Assembly: GCA_963699085.1 (NCBI GenBank)
Contig: CAVOTH010000002.1
Coordinates: forward strand, 248,001 to 312,000
DNA: 64,000 nucleotides
Direction: 5' to 3'
Source: Bog-756 sp963699085
GTDB taxonomy: Bacteria > Actinomycetota > Acidimicrobiia > Acidimicrobiales > RAAP-2
Shown: positions 56,240 through 64,000 of the stretch, in pieces
Numbering within the stretch: position 1 is the first letter of the stretch
Layout of the letters: every line of letters begins with the position of its first letter
Notes under the pieces: generated by a model
Told to the model about the DNA's origin: nothing
The model's input: the letters and a program-made list of their open reading frames with translations, nothing else
Database searches by the model: none
Program-made: the position numbers and the translations under genes

Positions 56240-57251
56240 TCAGGGTGTGTCCGGAAGTCGGAGCACGGCGGCGCCGGTCACCCTGTCGTGGGCCAGGTCG
56301 GCGAGCGCCCGATCCGCCTCATCGAATTCGTAGGGAACGGCGGATACGCGGATGCCGATACGCGCCGCCAGCTCGAGGAACTCCTCGCCGTCGGCTCGTG
56401 TGTTGGCGGTGACGCTGCGTAACGTCCGCTCCTCGAAGAGGTGCCGCTGGTAGTCCAGGGACGGGATGTCCGACAGGTGGATTCCCGCGATGGCGAGGGT
56501 GCCCCCACGATCGAGCGCTTCGAGTGCCGCCAGGACCAGGTTGCCCACCGGGGCGAACAGGATGGCGGCGTCCAGGGGCTCGGGCGGCGGGTCGGCGGCG
56601 TCACCAGCGCTGGCCGCGCCCAGCTCCATTGCCAGTGCCCGGGCCTCAGGGGAGCGGGTCATCACATGCACGGTGGCCCCGGCCGCCAGTGCCACCTGGG
56701 CTGTCAGATGGGCCGAGCCACCGAACCCGTAGATCCCGAGCCGACCACCCGGCGGCAGTTCCGCCCGCTTCAGTGCCCGGTAGCCGATGATCCCGGCACA
56801 GAGCAGGGGGGCGGCATCCAGATCGGGGAGCGAGTCGGGCAGCGGGTAGGCGAACCTCTCGTCGACCACCGCGTACTCGGCATACCCGCCGTCCACATCC
56901 CACCCGGTGAACAGGGGGTCGGTGCACAGGTTCTCGTCGCCCGCCCGGCAGAATCGGCAGATCCCGCACGTTCGGGCCAACCACGGGATCCCGATCCGGT
57001 CGCCCTCGCTCAGGCGGGTGCAGCCCGGGCCGAGGCGCTCCACCAGTCCAACGACCTCATGACCTGGCACCACCCCCGGGTGGTGGGGTGTGAGGTCGCC
57101 TTCGGCCAGGTGGAGGTCGGTGCGGCACACGCCGCAGACCGTCACCTTGACCCGGACCTCACCGGGTCCCGCTTCGGGGATCGGACGCTCGACGGCGCTC
57201 GAGCGGGCCGCCGTCGATCGGGCCGGGCGTACCGACCGCCCAGGCGCGCAT
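56240..57251 (-). CDS. Zinc-dependent alcohol dehydrogenase (one frameshift at the N-terminus)
   Basis: About 336 residues after repair. The ATG at 57251 starts MRAWAVGTPGPIDGGPLER; deleting one base near 57194 joins it to VERPIPEAGPGEVRVKVTVCGVC and the rest, whereas without repair the gene must begin at the internal GTG 57145. Catalytic zinc ligands: Cys and Asp in CGVCRTD, GHE; structural zinc: CGICRFCRAGDENLC. Cofactor site GIYGFGGSAHLTAQVAL. Groups with propanol-preferring/aryl alcohol dehydrogenases. A small ORF with a strong ribosome site ends eight bases upstream. Confidence 0.9.
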
Positions 57252-57259
57252 GGTGCCGG

Positions 57260-57391
57260 TCACGTCGACGGTTCCCCGGGCCGGCCTTCAGGCGCCGGTC
57301 GTCGAGATGTCGTCCGGCGGCACAGGACCGCGGTGTCCCCTCCGTCGGGGTTCGGATCGGACCTCCAGGCCATGAGCAGTCCAGCCTGCAT
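57260..57391 (-). CDS. Candidate 43-residue ORF upstream of the alcohol dehydrogenase
   Basis: ATG 57391 is preceded by a perfect AGGAGG with a six-base spacer, the strongest ribosome site seen in the window. The frame reads MQAGLLMAWRSDPNPDGGD and continues through a single Cys (VLCRRTT) to a TGA at 57260-57262, eight bases before the dehydrogenase ATG. A 13-base inverted repeat ends inside its Shine-Dalgarno sequence. Likely a real small protein or a coupled leader; no family recognised. Confidence 0.55.
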   Translation of the reverse strand: MQAGLLMAWRSDPNPDGGDTAVLCRRTTSRRPAPEGRPGEPST

Positions 57392-57401
57392 GCACCACCT
57401 C

Positions 57402-57438
57402 CTCATGGGTCGGGCCGTGAGCCGTCCCGACCCATGAG
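57402..57438. promoter_or_regulatory. Perfect 13-bp inverted repeat in the divergent gap
   Basis: CTCATGGGTCGGG (57402-57414) and CCCGACCCATGAG (57426-57438), 11-base loop. On the minus-strand transcript the 3' arm ends in GAG, the first bases of the GAGGAGG ribosome site of the small ORF at 57391, so folding could hide that site. It may instead be an operator for the genes on both sides. Confidence 0.65.
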
Positions 57439-57587
57439 CCGATAGTACGACCGTGGCGAAACTCGACGGGTCCCACCCCTCACCACCCCTCGGATTGTGC
57501 AGGACCTGCCGCCGGTTGGGTCCTTCGGTACTGCAATCCCCGGCCCCGAAACGTTGACTATGGAGAGGCGTGGATGCAGGAGGCCCA

Positions 57588-58346
57588 ATGGGTGACAGGA
57601 CCGAGAGGAAGCCTGCGATCGCCCCGTTCCCGAACCGGAGTCCGTTCCCGACCCTGAGCTCGACCCCGAACCCGAAGTTCGCCGACCGGGTGGAAGCCGG
57701 TCAACTCCTGGCCGAGCGGCTCGAGTGCTTCGGCGGTGCCCGATCGGTCGTACTCGGCCTCCCTCGGGATGGCGTCCCCGTCGGCTACCAGGTGGCGGAC
57801 GCGCTCGACGCACCGCTCGATGTCATCGTCGTGCGCAAGCTCGGTGACCCCTCCCGGCCGGAGCTGGCTATGGGCGCCATCGGCGAAGGCGGGGTACGCG
57901 TGTTCGACCAGTGGGTCCTCGATCAGTCGGGCGTGGGGCACGACGAACTGGCGGCGGTCGAGAGCCGGGAGCGTCGGGAACTCGCCGTGCGCCTGCACCG
58001 GTACCGACGGGGACGCGAGCGGCGCGACCTCAAGGCTCGGACGACCATCGTGGTCGATGACGGCGTGGCTACCGGGTCGACGGCGAGAGTCGCCTGTCGG
58101 ATCGCCCGGACCCTCGGAGCGTCCCCGGTCGTCCCGGCCGTGCCGGTGGGTCCGGTTGGCACCCTTCGCACTTTCGGAGAGGCTGACGAAGTCGTAGCCG
58201 TGGAAGAGATCGAGCCGTTCGTCGCCGACGGCCACCACTACGTCGACTTCACACCGACCGGTGATGACGACGAGGTGGTAGCTCTGCTCGATCGGTCCGC
58301 CCGGCACCGTGCCAGGACGCTGCCCGCCAGGTCAACGGCGCGGTGA
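57588..58346 (+). CDS. Phosphoribosyltransferase-family protein
   Basis: 252 residues from ATG 57588, with GGAGG four bases upstream. After a Pro/Ser-rich N-terminus the PRTase fold begins: FADRVEAGQLLAERLECF, VVLGLPRDGVPVGYQVADAL, VVRKLGDPSRPELAMGAIGEGG, and the PRPP-binding motif TTIVVDDGVATGSTARVA. This stand-alone group is common in actinobacteria near stress-response genes; the base it acts on is unknown, and some members may be regulatory. Convergent with panD. Confidence 0.85.
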   Translation: MGDRTERKPAIAPFPNRSPFPTLSSTPNPKFADRVEAGQLLAERLECFGGARSVVLGLPRDGVPVGYQVADALDAPLDVIVVRKLGDPSRPELAMGAIGEGGVRVFDQWVLDQSGVGHDELAAVESRERRELAVRLHRYRRGRERRDLKARTTIVVDDGVATGSTARVACRIARTLGASPVVPAVPVGPVGTLRTFGEADEVVAVEEIEPFVADGHHYVDFTPTGDDDEVVALLDRSARHRARTLPARSTAR

Positions 58347-58368
58347 GGACGCACTCCGCCCGGTGGTG

Positions 58369-58719
58369 CTACAGGAGGTCGACGGCGGCGTTCTTCTGGT
58401 CGACATGGACCACGCGTGGTCGGTGCGACGCCAACTCGTGGTCCTCGTAATCCCCGTAGGTCAGGAGGATCACCGTGTCGCCGACATGGACCAGTCGGGC
58501 TGCAGCTCCGTTCAGGCAGATCTCGCCCGGCTCGCCGACGATGGCGTAGGTTTCGAAACGGGCGCCGTTATCGACGTCGAGCACGGTCACCTGCTCGTTC
58601 TCCAGGATGTCCGCCGCCTCGAGAAGCACCGGATCGATGCTGACCGAGCCGATGTAATTCAAGTCGGCAGCGGTCACCGTCGCCCGGTGGATCTTGGACT
58701 TGAGCATCCGTCGTCGCAT
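58369..58719 (-). CDS. panD: Aspartate 1-decarboxylase
   Basis: 116 residues from ATG 58719. PanD makes beta-alanine for pantothenate and CoA. The self-cleavage site is Gly24-Ser25 in YIGSVSID, which generates the pyruvoyl group; KSKIHRATVTAADLNY, the ENEQVTVLDVDNGARFETY region with conserved Arg/Tyr, and GDTVILLTYGDY complete the match. Length is normal for actinobacteria. No panC or panB gene is adjacent. Confidence 0.97.
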   Translation of the reverse strand: MRRRMLKSKIHRATVTAADLNYIGSVSIDPVLLEAADILENEQVTVLDVDNGARFETYAIVGEPGEICLNGAAARLVHVGDTVILLTYGDYEDHELASHRPRVVHVDQKNAAVDLL

Positions 58720-58782
58720 CCCACCAGCGTACCGAAACGACCGGTCAACCGATACTGGCGTCCGGACCTGGACCCCGACCGG

Positions 58783-61551
58783 TCAGGACGGGTGGACCGC
58801 AACCTGTAGCGGCTGCACCGCCGAACTGTCTCCGACGCCGATCCGGTATGTCCCAGCGACCTGGGTCCACCCGTGGGACTGGTACGACTGGAAGGCCGAG
58901 GTCGGCACCGTGAGCGTCACCGCCTGGGTCTGCCCCGGGGCCACGGTGACCGGGGTGAACGCCGCCAACTGGGCTGGTGGTTCATCCGCCGAACTCGGGA
59001 AGGTCAGGTACGCCTGGACCACGTCGGTCCCGGCTCGGTGGCCGGTGTTGGTCAGGTTGACCGTAACCGCGTAGCCGGCGTCGGTCGGGACGGCCGAGAT
59101 GTCGTGGAACGAGAAGGTCGTATAGGTGAGCCCGTACCCGAAGGGGAAGAGGGGCGCGGTGTCGGTGAGGTGGTCGTAGCGGTAGCCCACGCCAAGTCCC
59201 TCGCTGTAGGTGGCGGTGAGCCCGGTACCCGGCCATTGGGACGGGGATGACACTGCGGTGGCCTGGTCACTCGTCGGGAAGGTCACCGGGAGATGGCCGG
59301 TGGGTGCGGCGTCACCCGTGAGGAGCGCGGCTGCCGCCGCTCCGTCCTGCTCGCCGGGATACCAGTCCTCGAGGACGGCGCTGACCTGATGGATCCATGG
59401 CATGAGCACCGGGCCACTGGTGTTGAGCACGACGATGGTGTGCGGGTTGGCTGCCGCCACCGCGGAGATGAGCGCATCCTGGTCGCCGGGAAGCGAGAGG
59501 GTCGGGCGGTCGAATGTCTCTGCCGAATAGTCGGCGGCGAACACGACGGCCACCTGCGAGGAGCGGGCCAGCGAAACCGCCTGGGCGATGGAATCACCCA
59601 CGAAGTCCATCCCGAGATGGAGGACGCTCGGAATGTCGAGGGTGGTGGCGTCGGACACCGGGTCCCAGTGGAGTGCGAGCTGGTACGGCTCGCCGGCGGT
59701 GAGTGTCACCGAATCCGACCAGGTGCCGGAGTCGTGGGGCAGCAGGTCACTGACCACAGGCTGGCCGTTGAGGGACATGGAGGCGGATCCGGTGCCGGCC
59801 AACGAGAAGGTGTATCGGCCGGATCGCGGTGGGGTGAATGTCCCGGTCCACGTGGCGTGTGAACCGGTCCACCCATGGGGGAGTTGGATGCTGGTGCCCG
59901 ACGCCCCCGCTGGGTCGAGGTCGACCTTGTGCCCGTCTTCGCCTCGGCTCGGGCCCACCCGCGTGGGGCGATCAGGCGCCGGGTTGGTGCGCACGTCGTC
60001 GTGGCCCGGCCCGAGGACGGTTGGTGCGGGCTCGATATAGGCGGCCGGAACCGGGTCGACGGTGCTGATCGAGGACCCGACGTTGCCGACCGGTCCGACA
60101 GTGAGGGTAAGACCGTGGCCCTGGCCCGACGCCGGGGTCAGGTACTGGCTGGGGATCGTCGCCAGATGCTGGGTGGTCGAGCCCCCGTCGGCGTAGCGCA
60201 CGACGGTGCCACCCGATCCCAGGCGGGCGGTGAGCGCCTCGAGCGGAGTGGATACGAACGGGGGAGTCACGTGCGACGAGCCGGACCCCTGGATCACCGG
60301 ATGAGTCGACGCGTCCGCCCCGATGACCGCCAACGACCGCAGCTTGCTCGGATCCAGGGGCAACAAGTTCCCCGAGTTCCGCAACAGTACGGCCGAGCGC
60401 TCGGCCGCGGTGAGGGCGAAGGCGGCGTGGGCGGCGGTGTCGACAGGGGTGCCGGGGACACCGGCTGCCGGTCGCCCGATGATCCCGAAGGTGAACATCT
60501 CGGTCAGCACGTGCTCGACGTCGCTGTCGATCGTGGTCTGGGACACGAGTCCCTTGGCCACCAGGCCGGCCAGCGACTGGATCGAGGATGGCTTGATCAG
60601 ATCGGTACCGGACGCCAGCGCCGTCGCCGGCGCATGCACCGCGCCGAGGTCGGACCGCACGAATCCGGTGAAGCCCCACTGGGCGAGGGTGAGGGCGACC
60701 GCAGGATCCTGGCACTGGAATGTCCCGTTGAGCTGTGGGTACGCGCACATGAGGCTGGCGACGTGGGCCTGGGTCACCGCTGCCTTGAACGGCGGGAGGT
60801 AGATCTCCTGCATTGCCCGGGGCGACACCTCGTCGTTCAAGGCGCCGCGGTTGGTCTCCTGCTGGTAGGCGAAGGCGTGCTTGGCTTCGGCCATCACTCC
60901 TTGGGACTGGATCCCTTCGATGTCGGCCACGCCCATCTCGGCGGTGAGGAGCGGGTCCTCGCCGTACGATTCGTCGGCACGCCCGCTTTCGGGCACCCGG
61001 TCGATATTGAGGTTCGGGCCCTGGCTGACGTCGATGCCTTGGCCCTTGGCCTCGGATCCGAGGACCTGGCCGTACTGTTCCGCCAGTGCGGTGTCGAATG
61101 TGGCCCCGATGCCGAGCGGGGACGGCAGCAGCGTTACCCCGGTGTCGCCGACGGCGAGCCCCCACGGGCCGTCCTGGAGGGTGAGCGAGGGTATGCAGAG
61201 GCGGGCCACACCGGCATTGATGTTCTCGTAGGACCCCGAGGACTCCAGCACCAGTTCACCCAACTTCTCGGGGAGGGTCATCCGGGACACGACGAGATCG
61301 GCCAGCGCAGCAGGGCTGTCGCCGGCGGCCATCGCCGAGGTCAGCCACGGACATGACGCGGTTCCCATGGGCGGTGTCAGCGGACCGGCGGTGCCGTCGG
61401 CGGCGCCCACGTGGGCGGTCGGCACCTGGCCCGGTCCCGGGGCTGCTTCCGCCGCCGCCGGAAGTGCGGCGATGACCACGGCGGCCACGACGACCGATCC
61501 GACAGCGCGAGCCACCCGGAACCGGCGGTTCCCGGTGCTGGGGCGCTCCAT
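58783..61551 (-). CDS. Secreted GH3 beta-glycosidase with PA14-like insert
   Basis: 922 residues from ATG 61551 (GTG codons just upstream are alternatives; no clear ribosome site). Signal peptide: VARAVGSVVVAAVVIAALPA, ending AEAA. The GH3 barrel has GPNLNIDRVPESGRADESYG, AEAKHAFAYQQETNR and the nucleophile Asp in FVRSDLGAVHAP (about residue 299; most relatives have SDW). The second domain includes AVIGADASTHPVIQGSGS. A PA14-like carbohydrate-binding insert (TWTGTFTPPRSGRYTFSLAG) is followed by the rest of the barrel partner domain (VLEDWYPGEQDGAA) and a fibronectin-III-like end. Beta-glucosidase or xylosidase activity is likely. Confidence 0.9.
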   Translation of the reverse strand: MERPSTGNRRFRVARAVGSVVVAAVVIAALPAAAEAAPGPGQVPTAHVGAADGTAGPLTPPMGTASCPWLTSAMAAGDSPAALADLVVSRMTLPEKLGELVLESSGSYENINAGVARLCIPSLTLQDGPWGLAVGDTGVTLLPSPLGIGATFDTALAEQYGQVLGSEAKGQGIDVSQGPNLNIDRVPESGRADESYGEDPLLTAEMGVADIEGIQSQGVMAEAKHAFAYQQETNRGALNDEVSPRAMQEIYLPPFKAAVTQAHVASLMCAYPQLNGTFQCQDPAVALTLAQWGFTGFVRSDLGAVHAPATALASGTDLIKPSSIQSLAGLVAKGLVSQTTIDSDVEHVLTEMFTFGIIGRPAAGVPGTPVDTAAHAAFALTAAERSAVLLRNSGNLLPLDPSKLRSLAVIGADASTHPVIQGSGSSHVTPPFVSTPLEALTARLGSGGTVVRYADGGSTTQHLATIPSQYLTPASGQGHGLTLTVGPVGNVGSSISTVDPVPAAYIEPAPTVLGPGHDDVRTNPAPDRPTRVGPSRGEDGHKVDLDPAGASGTSIQLPHGWTGSHATWTGTFTPPRSGRYTFSLAGTGSASMSLNGQPVVSDLLPHDSGTWSDSVTLTAGEPYQLALHWDPVSDATTLDIPSVLHLGMDFVGDSIAQAVSLARSSQVAVVFAADYSAETFDRPTLSLPGDQDALISAVAAANPHTIVVLNTSGPVLMPWIHQVSAVLEDWYPGEQDGAAAAALLTGDAAPTGHLPVTFPTSDQATAVSSPSQWPGTGLTATYSEGLGVGYRYDHLTDTAPLFPFGYGLTYTTFSFHDISAVPTDAGYAVTVNLTNTGHRAGTDVVQAYLTFPSSADEPPAQLAAFTPVTVAPGQTQAVTLTVPTSAFQSYQSHGWTQVAGTYRIGVGDSSAVQPLQVAVHPS

Positions 61552-61823
61552 CACCGGGGTCGCGTGCCCGGACCGCCCGCAAGACACGGGCCGCGCCTCG
61601 GTTCGGGGCAGATGCAGTTCATGTCCCGATGGTACGGCCCCCTGCCGGCGACGTTATGGCGCCCCCAGATGGCGCTTCGGAGAATCACCTGCTGCCAGCG
61701 ATCGTCCATAGGGCGGTATCGGCAAGAGTTCACCGAACCCTTACATTCCGTCCATGGATCGCTCACCTCTCCGGGTGACCATGATCGCTGGAATCGAACT
61801 TCCTCTATCGCAAGGAGTCAGAC

Positions 61824-62300
61824 ATGTTGAAGAAGCTCATCGCCCCGGTGGTCCTGAGTGGCGCACTGCTCGGCAGCCTCGCGGTCGGGGGAGTCGCCTT
61901 TGCCGCCGCCCCCGCCACCCCCGCCACCCCCGCCGCCGCACCGGCGGCCACCGCCGTCACTTCCGCCACCCACCACACCGACGCAGGAAAAGGCAAGCTG
62001 CGAGCATGGTTGAGGGCCCACCGCAAGGTCATCCGGGCCAAGGTCGTGGCCATCAGTGCAGCAACCATCGGGGTGACCCCGCCGGCACTGGTCGCCGAAC
62101 TCAAGACGGGCAAGTCGATCGCTCAGGTCGCTACCGAGCACAATGTCGATCCCACGACCGTGGTCACGGCGCTTTCCAAAGCCGCAGATACCGTGGTCGC
62201 TCAGGCCGTCACCGACCACAAGCTCACCCAGGCGCAGGCCGACCGGATCGACGCCCTCCTCCCGGCCAGGATCACCAAGATCGTCGATCGGGTTCGCTGA
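61824..62300 (+). CDS. Small secreted helical protein, function unknown
   Basis: 158 residues from ATG 61824 with AAGGAG seven bases upstream. Signal peptide (KKLIAPVVLSGALLGSLAVGG, cut near AFA), then an Ala/Pro/Thr linker and a helical domain: RAWLRAHRKVIRAKVVAISAATIG, LVAELKTGKSIAQVATEHNV, TVVTALSKAADTVVAQAVTD, AQADRIDALLPARI. Proteins of this shape are common in actinobacterial exoproteomes. No enzyme motif. Confidence 0.78.
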   Translation: MLKKLIAPVVLSGALLGSLAVGGVAFAAAPATPATPAAAPAATAVTSATHHTDAGKGKLRAWLRAHRKVIRAKVVAISAATIGVTPPALVAELKTGKSIAQVATEHNVDPTTVVTALSKAADTVVAQAVTDHKLTQAQADRIDALLPARITKIVDRVR

Positions 62301-62406
62301 ACGGGCGACCCGGGTGGACGACCCTCCGGTGAGGGTCAGCGGTCTCCGGCCGCGGGCGGTTCATCCGCCCGCGACCTCTCCGCGCCCAGCGACCCTCTGA
62401 CGTCAT

Positions 62407-62881
62407 TTACCCGGGACCACCCACCTCTCCCGGTGAACCGGCGAGGTGCCAGCCCGAGGTGTGGCGCCGTTCATCGGTGCACGAGACCACTTCCCACGCC
62501 GTCGGAGTCCAGATGTAGATGGCGGCCTGGCCATGACGGCGGCCGATCCGGATCCCGTCGGGCTCGGACAACCCGATCACCGCCGCTCCTCGTTCGGCGT
62601 GTCGGGAGTCGAGGATCGCGACCGGTGGCCGGCCACCATTGGACGCCAAGAGCAGCCAGATCGACGACGAGCGCATGGTGACGGGCGGCGTTCTCCTCGG
62701 GTCTGAGCGGGGCGCCGTCGGGGTTCCAGGCCGTCACCACCACGACGGGTGCCGCCAGCCCCTCGGGCCATGGCCCGACCAGGCCCGGGCTGGCGGGGAC
62801 GATCCGGATCTTCGGACCGTGGGGTGGGACGATGTCGACGACCGCAGTTCGGTAGGCAGCCCAGTCGTCCTCTGTCGCCAA
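62407..62881 (-). CDS. DUF3293-like protein (one frameshift)
   Basis: About 157 residues after repair, starting at TTG 62881 since a stop lies just upstream and no ATG exists. The family pattern is clear: VVVVTAWNPDGAPLRPEENAARH, WWPATGRDP. The frame breaks near 62611; deleting one base gives GRDPDSRHAERGAAVIGLS and the expected end YIWTPTAWEVVSCTD. Function of DUF3293 is unknown. Confidence 0.75.
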
Positions 62882-62979
62882 CGGGAGCTGACCGGTTCAG
62901 GGCCCTGCCGGACCCGACGTGGCCAGGCCGGCGACGTTTGTCCGGCGCGGCGCCCGATCGTCCTGATATGGCGGCATCC

Positions 62980-64000
62980 CTACCGGAAGGTGGCCGACAC
63001 CGGGAGGTGCTTCACGCCTCCGACGAAGTTGGCCTGCGCCCATTCAGGCTCGCCGCTGACCTCGATGGTGTCCACTGCCTCCAATAGCGGGGGAAGGATG
63101 GTCCGCAGCTCACGACGGGCGAACGTAGAGCCGAGGCAGAAGTGCTCGCCACCGCCGAAGGCGATCATCCGGTTGGCGTTGGGCCGAGAGACATCGAACT
63201 CCATCGGCTCGTCGAACAACCGCTCGTCCCGATTGGCCGACGGGTACGACAGCAGCAACCGGTCGCCCTCGGGGATCTCGACCCCGGAAAGTGTGGCCGG
63301 GCGGGTGAGATACCGCAGGAAGTGGCGAACCGGGGACGTCCAGCGGATCATCTCGTCGACGGCGTTGTTCACCAGGTCGGGTCGACCCTGGAGCAGGGCG
63401 ACCTGTTCTGGATGGCGTAACAGCGCCTCGAGCCCGCCCGACAGCGCGAACGACGTCGTGTCGTGGCCGGCGGTGGCGACGATCGTGTAGTACCAGAGCC
63501 GGGCGTTGCTCTCGAGTGGACAGCCGTCCACTTCGCCGATGGCGATGACCGTGGCCAGGTCATCGGTCGGGTGGGCCCGGCGCTCCTCGGTCAGCTCGGT
63601 GAAGTAGGCATCGAACTGAGCGATGGTGCCGGTCAGCAGCTCCATCGGATCACTCAGGTCGCCTAGGTACTCGGGATCGGCCGCGCCGAAGATTCCCTGG
63701 GTCAGCTTCAACATCATCGGCTCGTCCTCGACCGGTATGCCGAAGATGCTCATGATCACCCGGAGGGTGTAAGGGACAGCGATGTCCTGGGCGAAGTCGC
63801 AGTTCCCGTCCAGCTGACGGAACTTGTCCACGTACTGGGCGGCGATGGCATCGATGGCGTCCTGTCGCTTCGCCACCGCCCGGGGTCGGAACCAGTCGTT
63901 GGCCAGGCCCCTGTGGGAGGCATGTTCCTTGCCGTCCATGTGGATCAGGGTCTCGGCCTCGATCCCGATCGACAGTAGGTAGGCCATCTGGGCATCCGGG
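62980..64000 (-). CDS. Cytochrome P450 (N-terminus beyond window)
   Basis: About 340 C-terminal residues; the frame is open to the window edge. P450 landmarks: helix-C type HMDGKEHASHRGLANDWF, oxygen-binding I helix TAGHDTTSFAL, ExxR in VDEMIRWTSP, and heme-binding FGGGEHFCLGSTFARREL with the cysteine ligand. It resembles bacterial class I P450s of sterol and fatty-acid catabolism (CYP125/CYP142-like groups), which would suit the catabolic genes nearby, but the exact family needs the whole sequence. Confidence 0.93.
   Translation of the reverse strand, partial: PDAQMAYLLSIGIEAETLIHMDGKEHASHRGLANDWFRPRAVAKRQDAIDAIAAQYVDKFRQLDGNCDFAQDIAVPYTLRVIMSIFGIPVEDEPMMLKLTQGIFGAADPEYLGDLSDPMELLTGTIAQFDAYFTELTEERRAHPTDDLATVIAIGEVDGCPLESNARLWYYTIVATAGHDTTSFALSGGLEALLRHPEQVALLQGRPDLVNNAVDEMIRWTSPVRHFLRYLTRPATLSGVEIPEGDRLLLSYPSANRDERLFDEPMEFDVSRPNANRMIAFGGGEHFCLGSTFARRELRTILPPLLEAVDTIEVSGEPEWAQANFVGGVKHLPVSATFR

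Noticed and set aside
59875..61356. 493-codon plus-strand frame
   Set aside because: Antisense to the GH3 gene, no motif, Arg/Gly/Asp-rich composition.
1..64000. CRISPR arrays, insertion sequences, prophage or integrase genes
   Set aside because: No regularly spaced repeats of 25-40 bases with spacers, no transposase or integrase motifs, no att-like duplications apart from the HNH gene ends.

Overview
The window is 64 kb of GC-rich chromosomal DNA, most likely from an uncultured or little-studied actinobacterium of the class Acidimicrobiia. This placement is inferred from family content: a run of GYWLV/GYWMV-DGGIFAFGDA propeller repeats, a DUF222/HNH (13E12-type) protein, paired SigE-like sigma factors with membrane partners, amidohydrolase-2/SDR/P450 lipid-type catabolic genes, and frequent GTG/TTG starts. 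There are no rRNA or tRNA genes, insertion sequences or CRISPR arrays that I can support.

Layout. 1-9.5 kb: the end of a secreted phosphoesterase, a broken ABC-2 exporter (permease + ATPase), a small membrane protein, and a tight operon of a membrane GGDEF-EAL protein, an alpha-oxoamine-synthase-like PLP enzyme and an MFS exporter. 9.7-16.6 kb: exported proteins (GH5 lipoprotein, a GH43-like protein fused to six 42-residue propeller repeats) and a MerR regulator. 16.6-24.8 kb: a Tat-exported cholesterol-oxidase-type flavoprotein, a TetR/DHA2-MFS divergent pair with two matching operators, an OafA-type acyltransferase and PurU. 24.8-32.1 kb: a five-gene operon on the minus strand (lipoprotein, adaptor, MacB-type ATPase and permease, YfhO-like membrane protein); its adaptor carries a peptidoglycan-binding domain and four Calx-beta-like repeats where the coiled-coil hairpin normally sits. 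32.3-43 kb: a second GGDEF-EAL protein, an S9 peptidase, an XRE regulator, DegV, an HNH protein, and a sigma/partner cassette lying between the HNH gene and a 90%-identical fragment of its 3' end. 43-53.5 kb: a catabolic region (NTF2-like, VOC, three SDRs, acetoacetate-decarboxylase-like, two amidohydrolases, dienoyl-CoA reductase) interrupted by a third GGDEF-EAL protein. 53.8-64 kb: a second sigma/partner pair, a zinc alcohol dehydrogenase preceded by an unannotated 43-aa ORF and a strong hairpin, a phosphoribosyltransferase, PanD, a GH3 glycosidase, a small secreted protein, a DUF3293 protein and a truncated P450.

Nine genes contain thirteen clear single-base frameshifts, and every one is repaired by deleting one base. 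That one-directional pattern points to insertion-type sequencing errors more than to gene decay, so these genes are annotated here as single reading frames with the shift position given.

How genes fit together: three membrane c-di-GMP enzymes, two sigma/anti-sigma-like pairs, two efflux pumps with linked regulators or enzymes, and many exported glycosidases suggest a surface-active soil or water heterotroph that senses its envelope state and degrades polysaccharides and lipids. This is inference from families, not from experiment.
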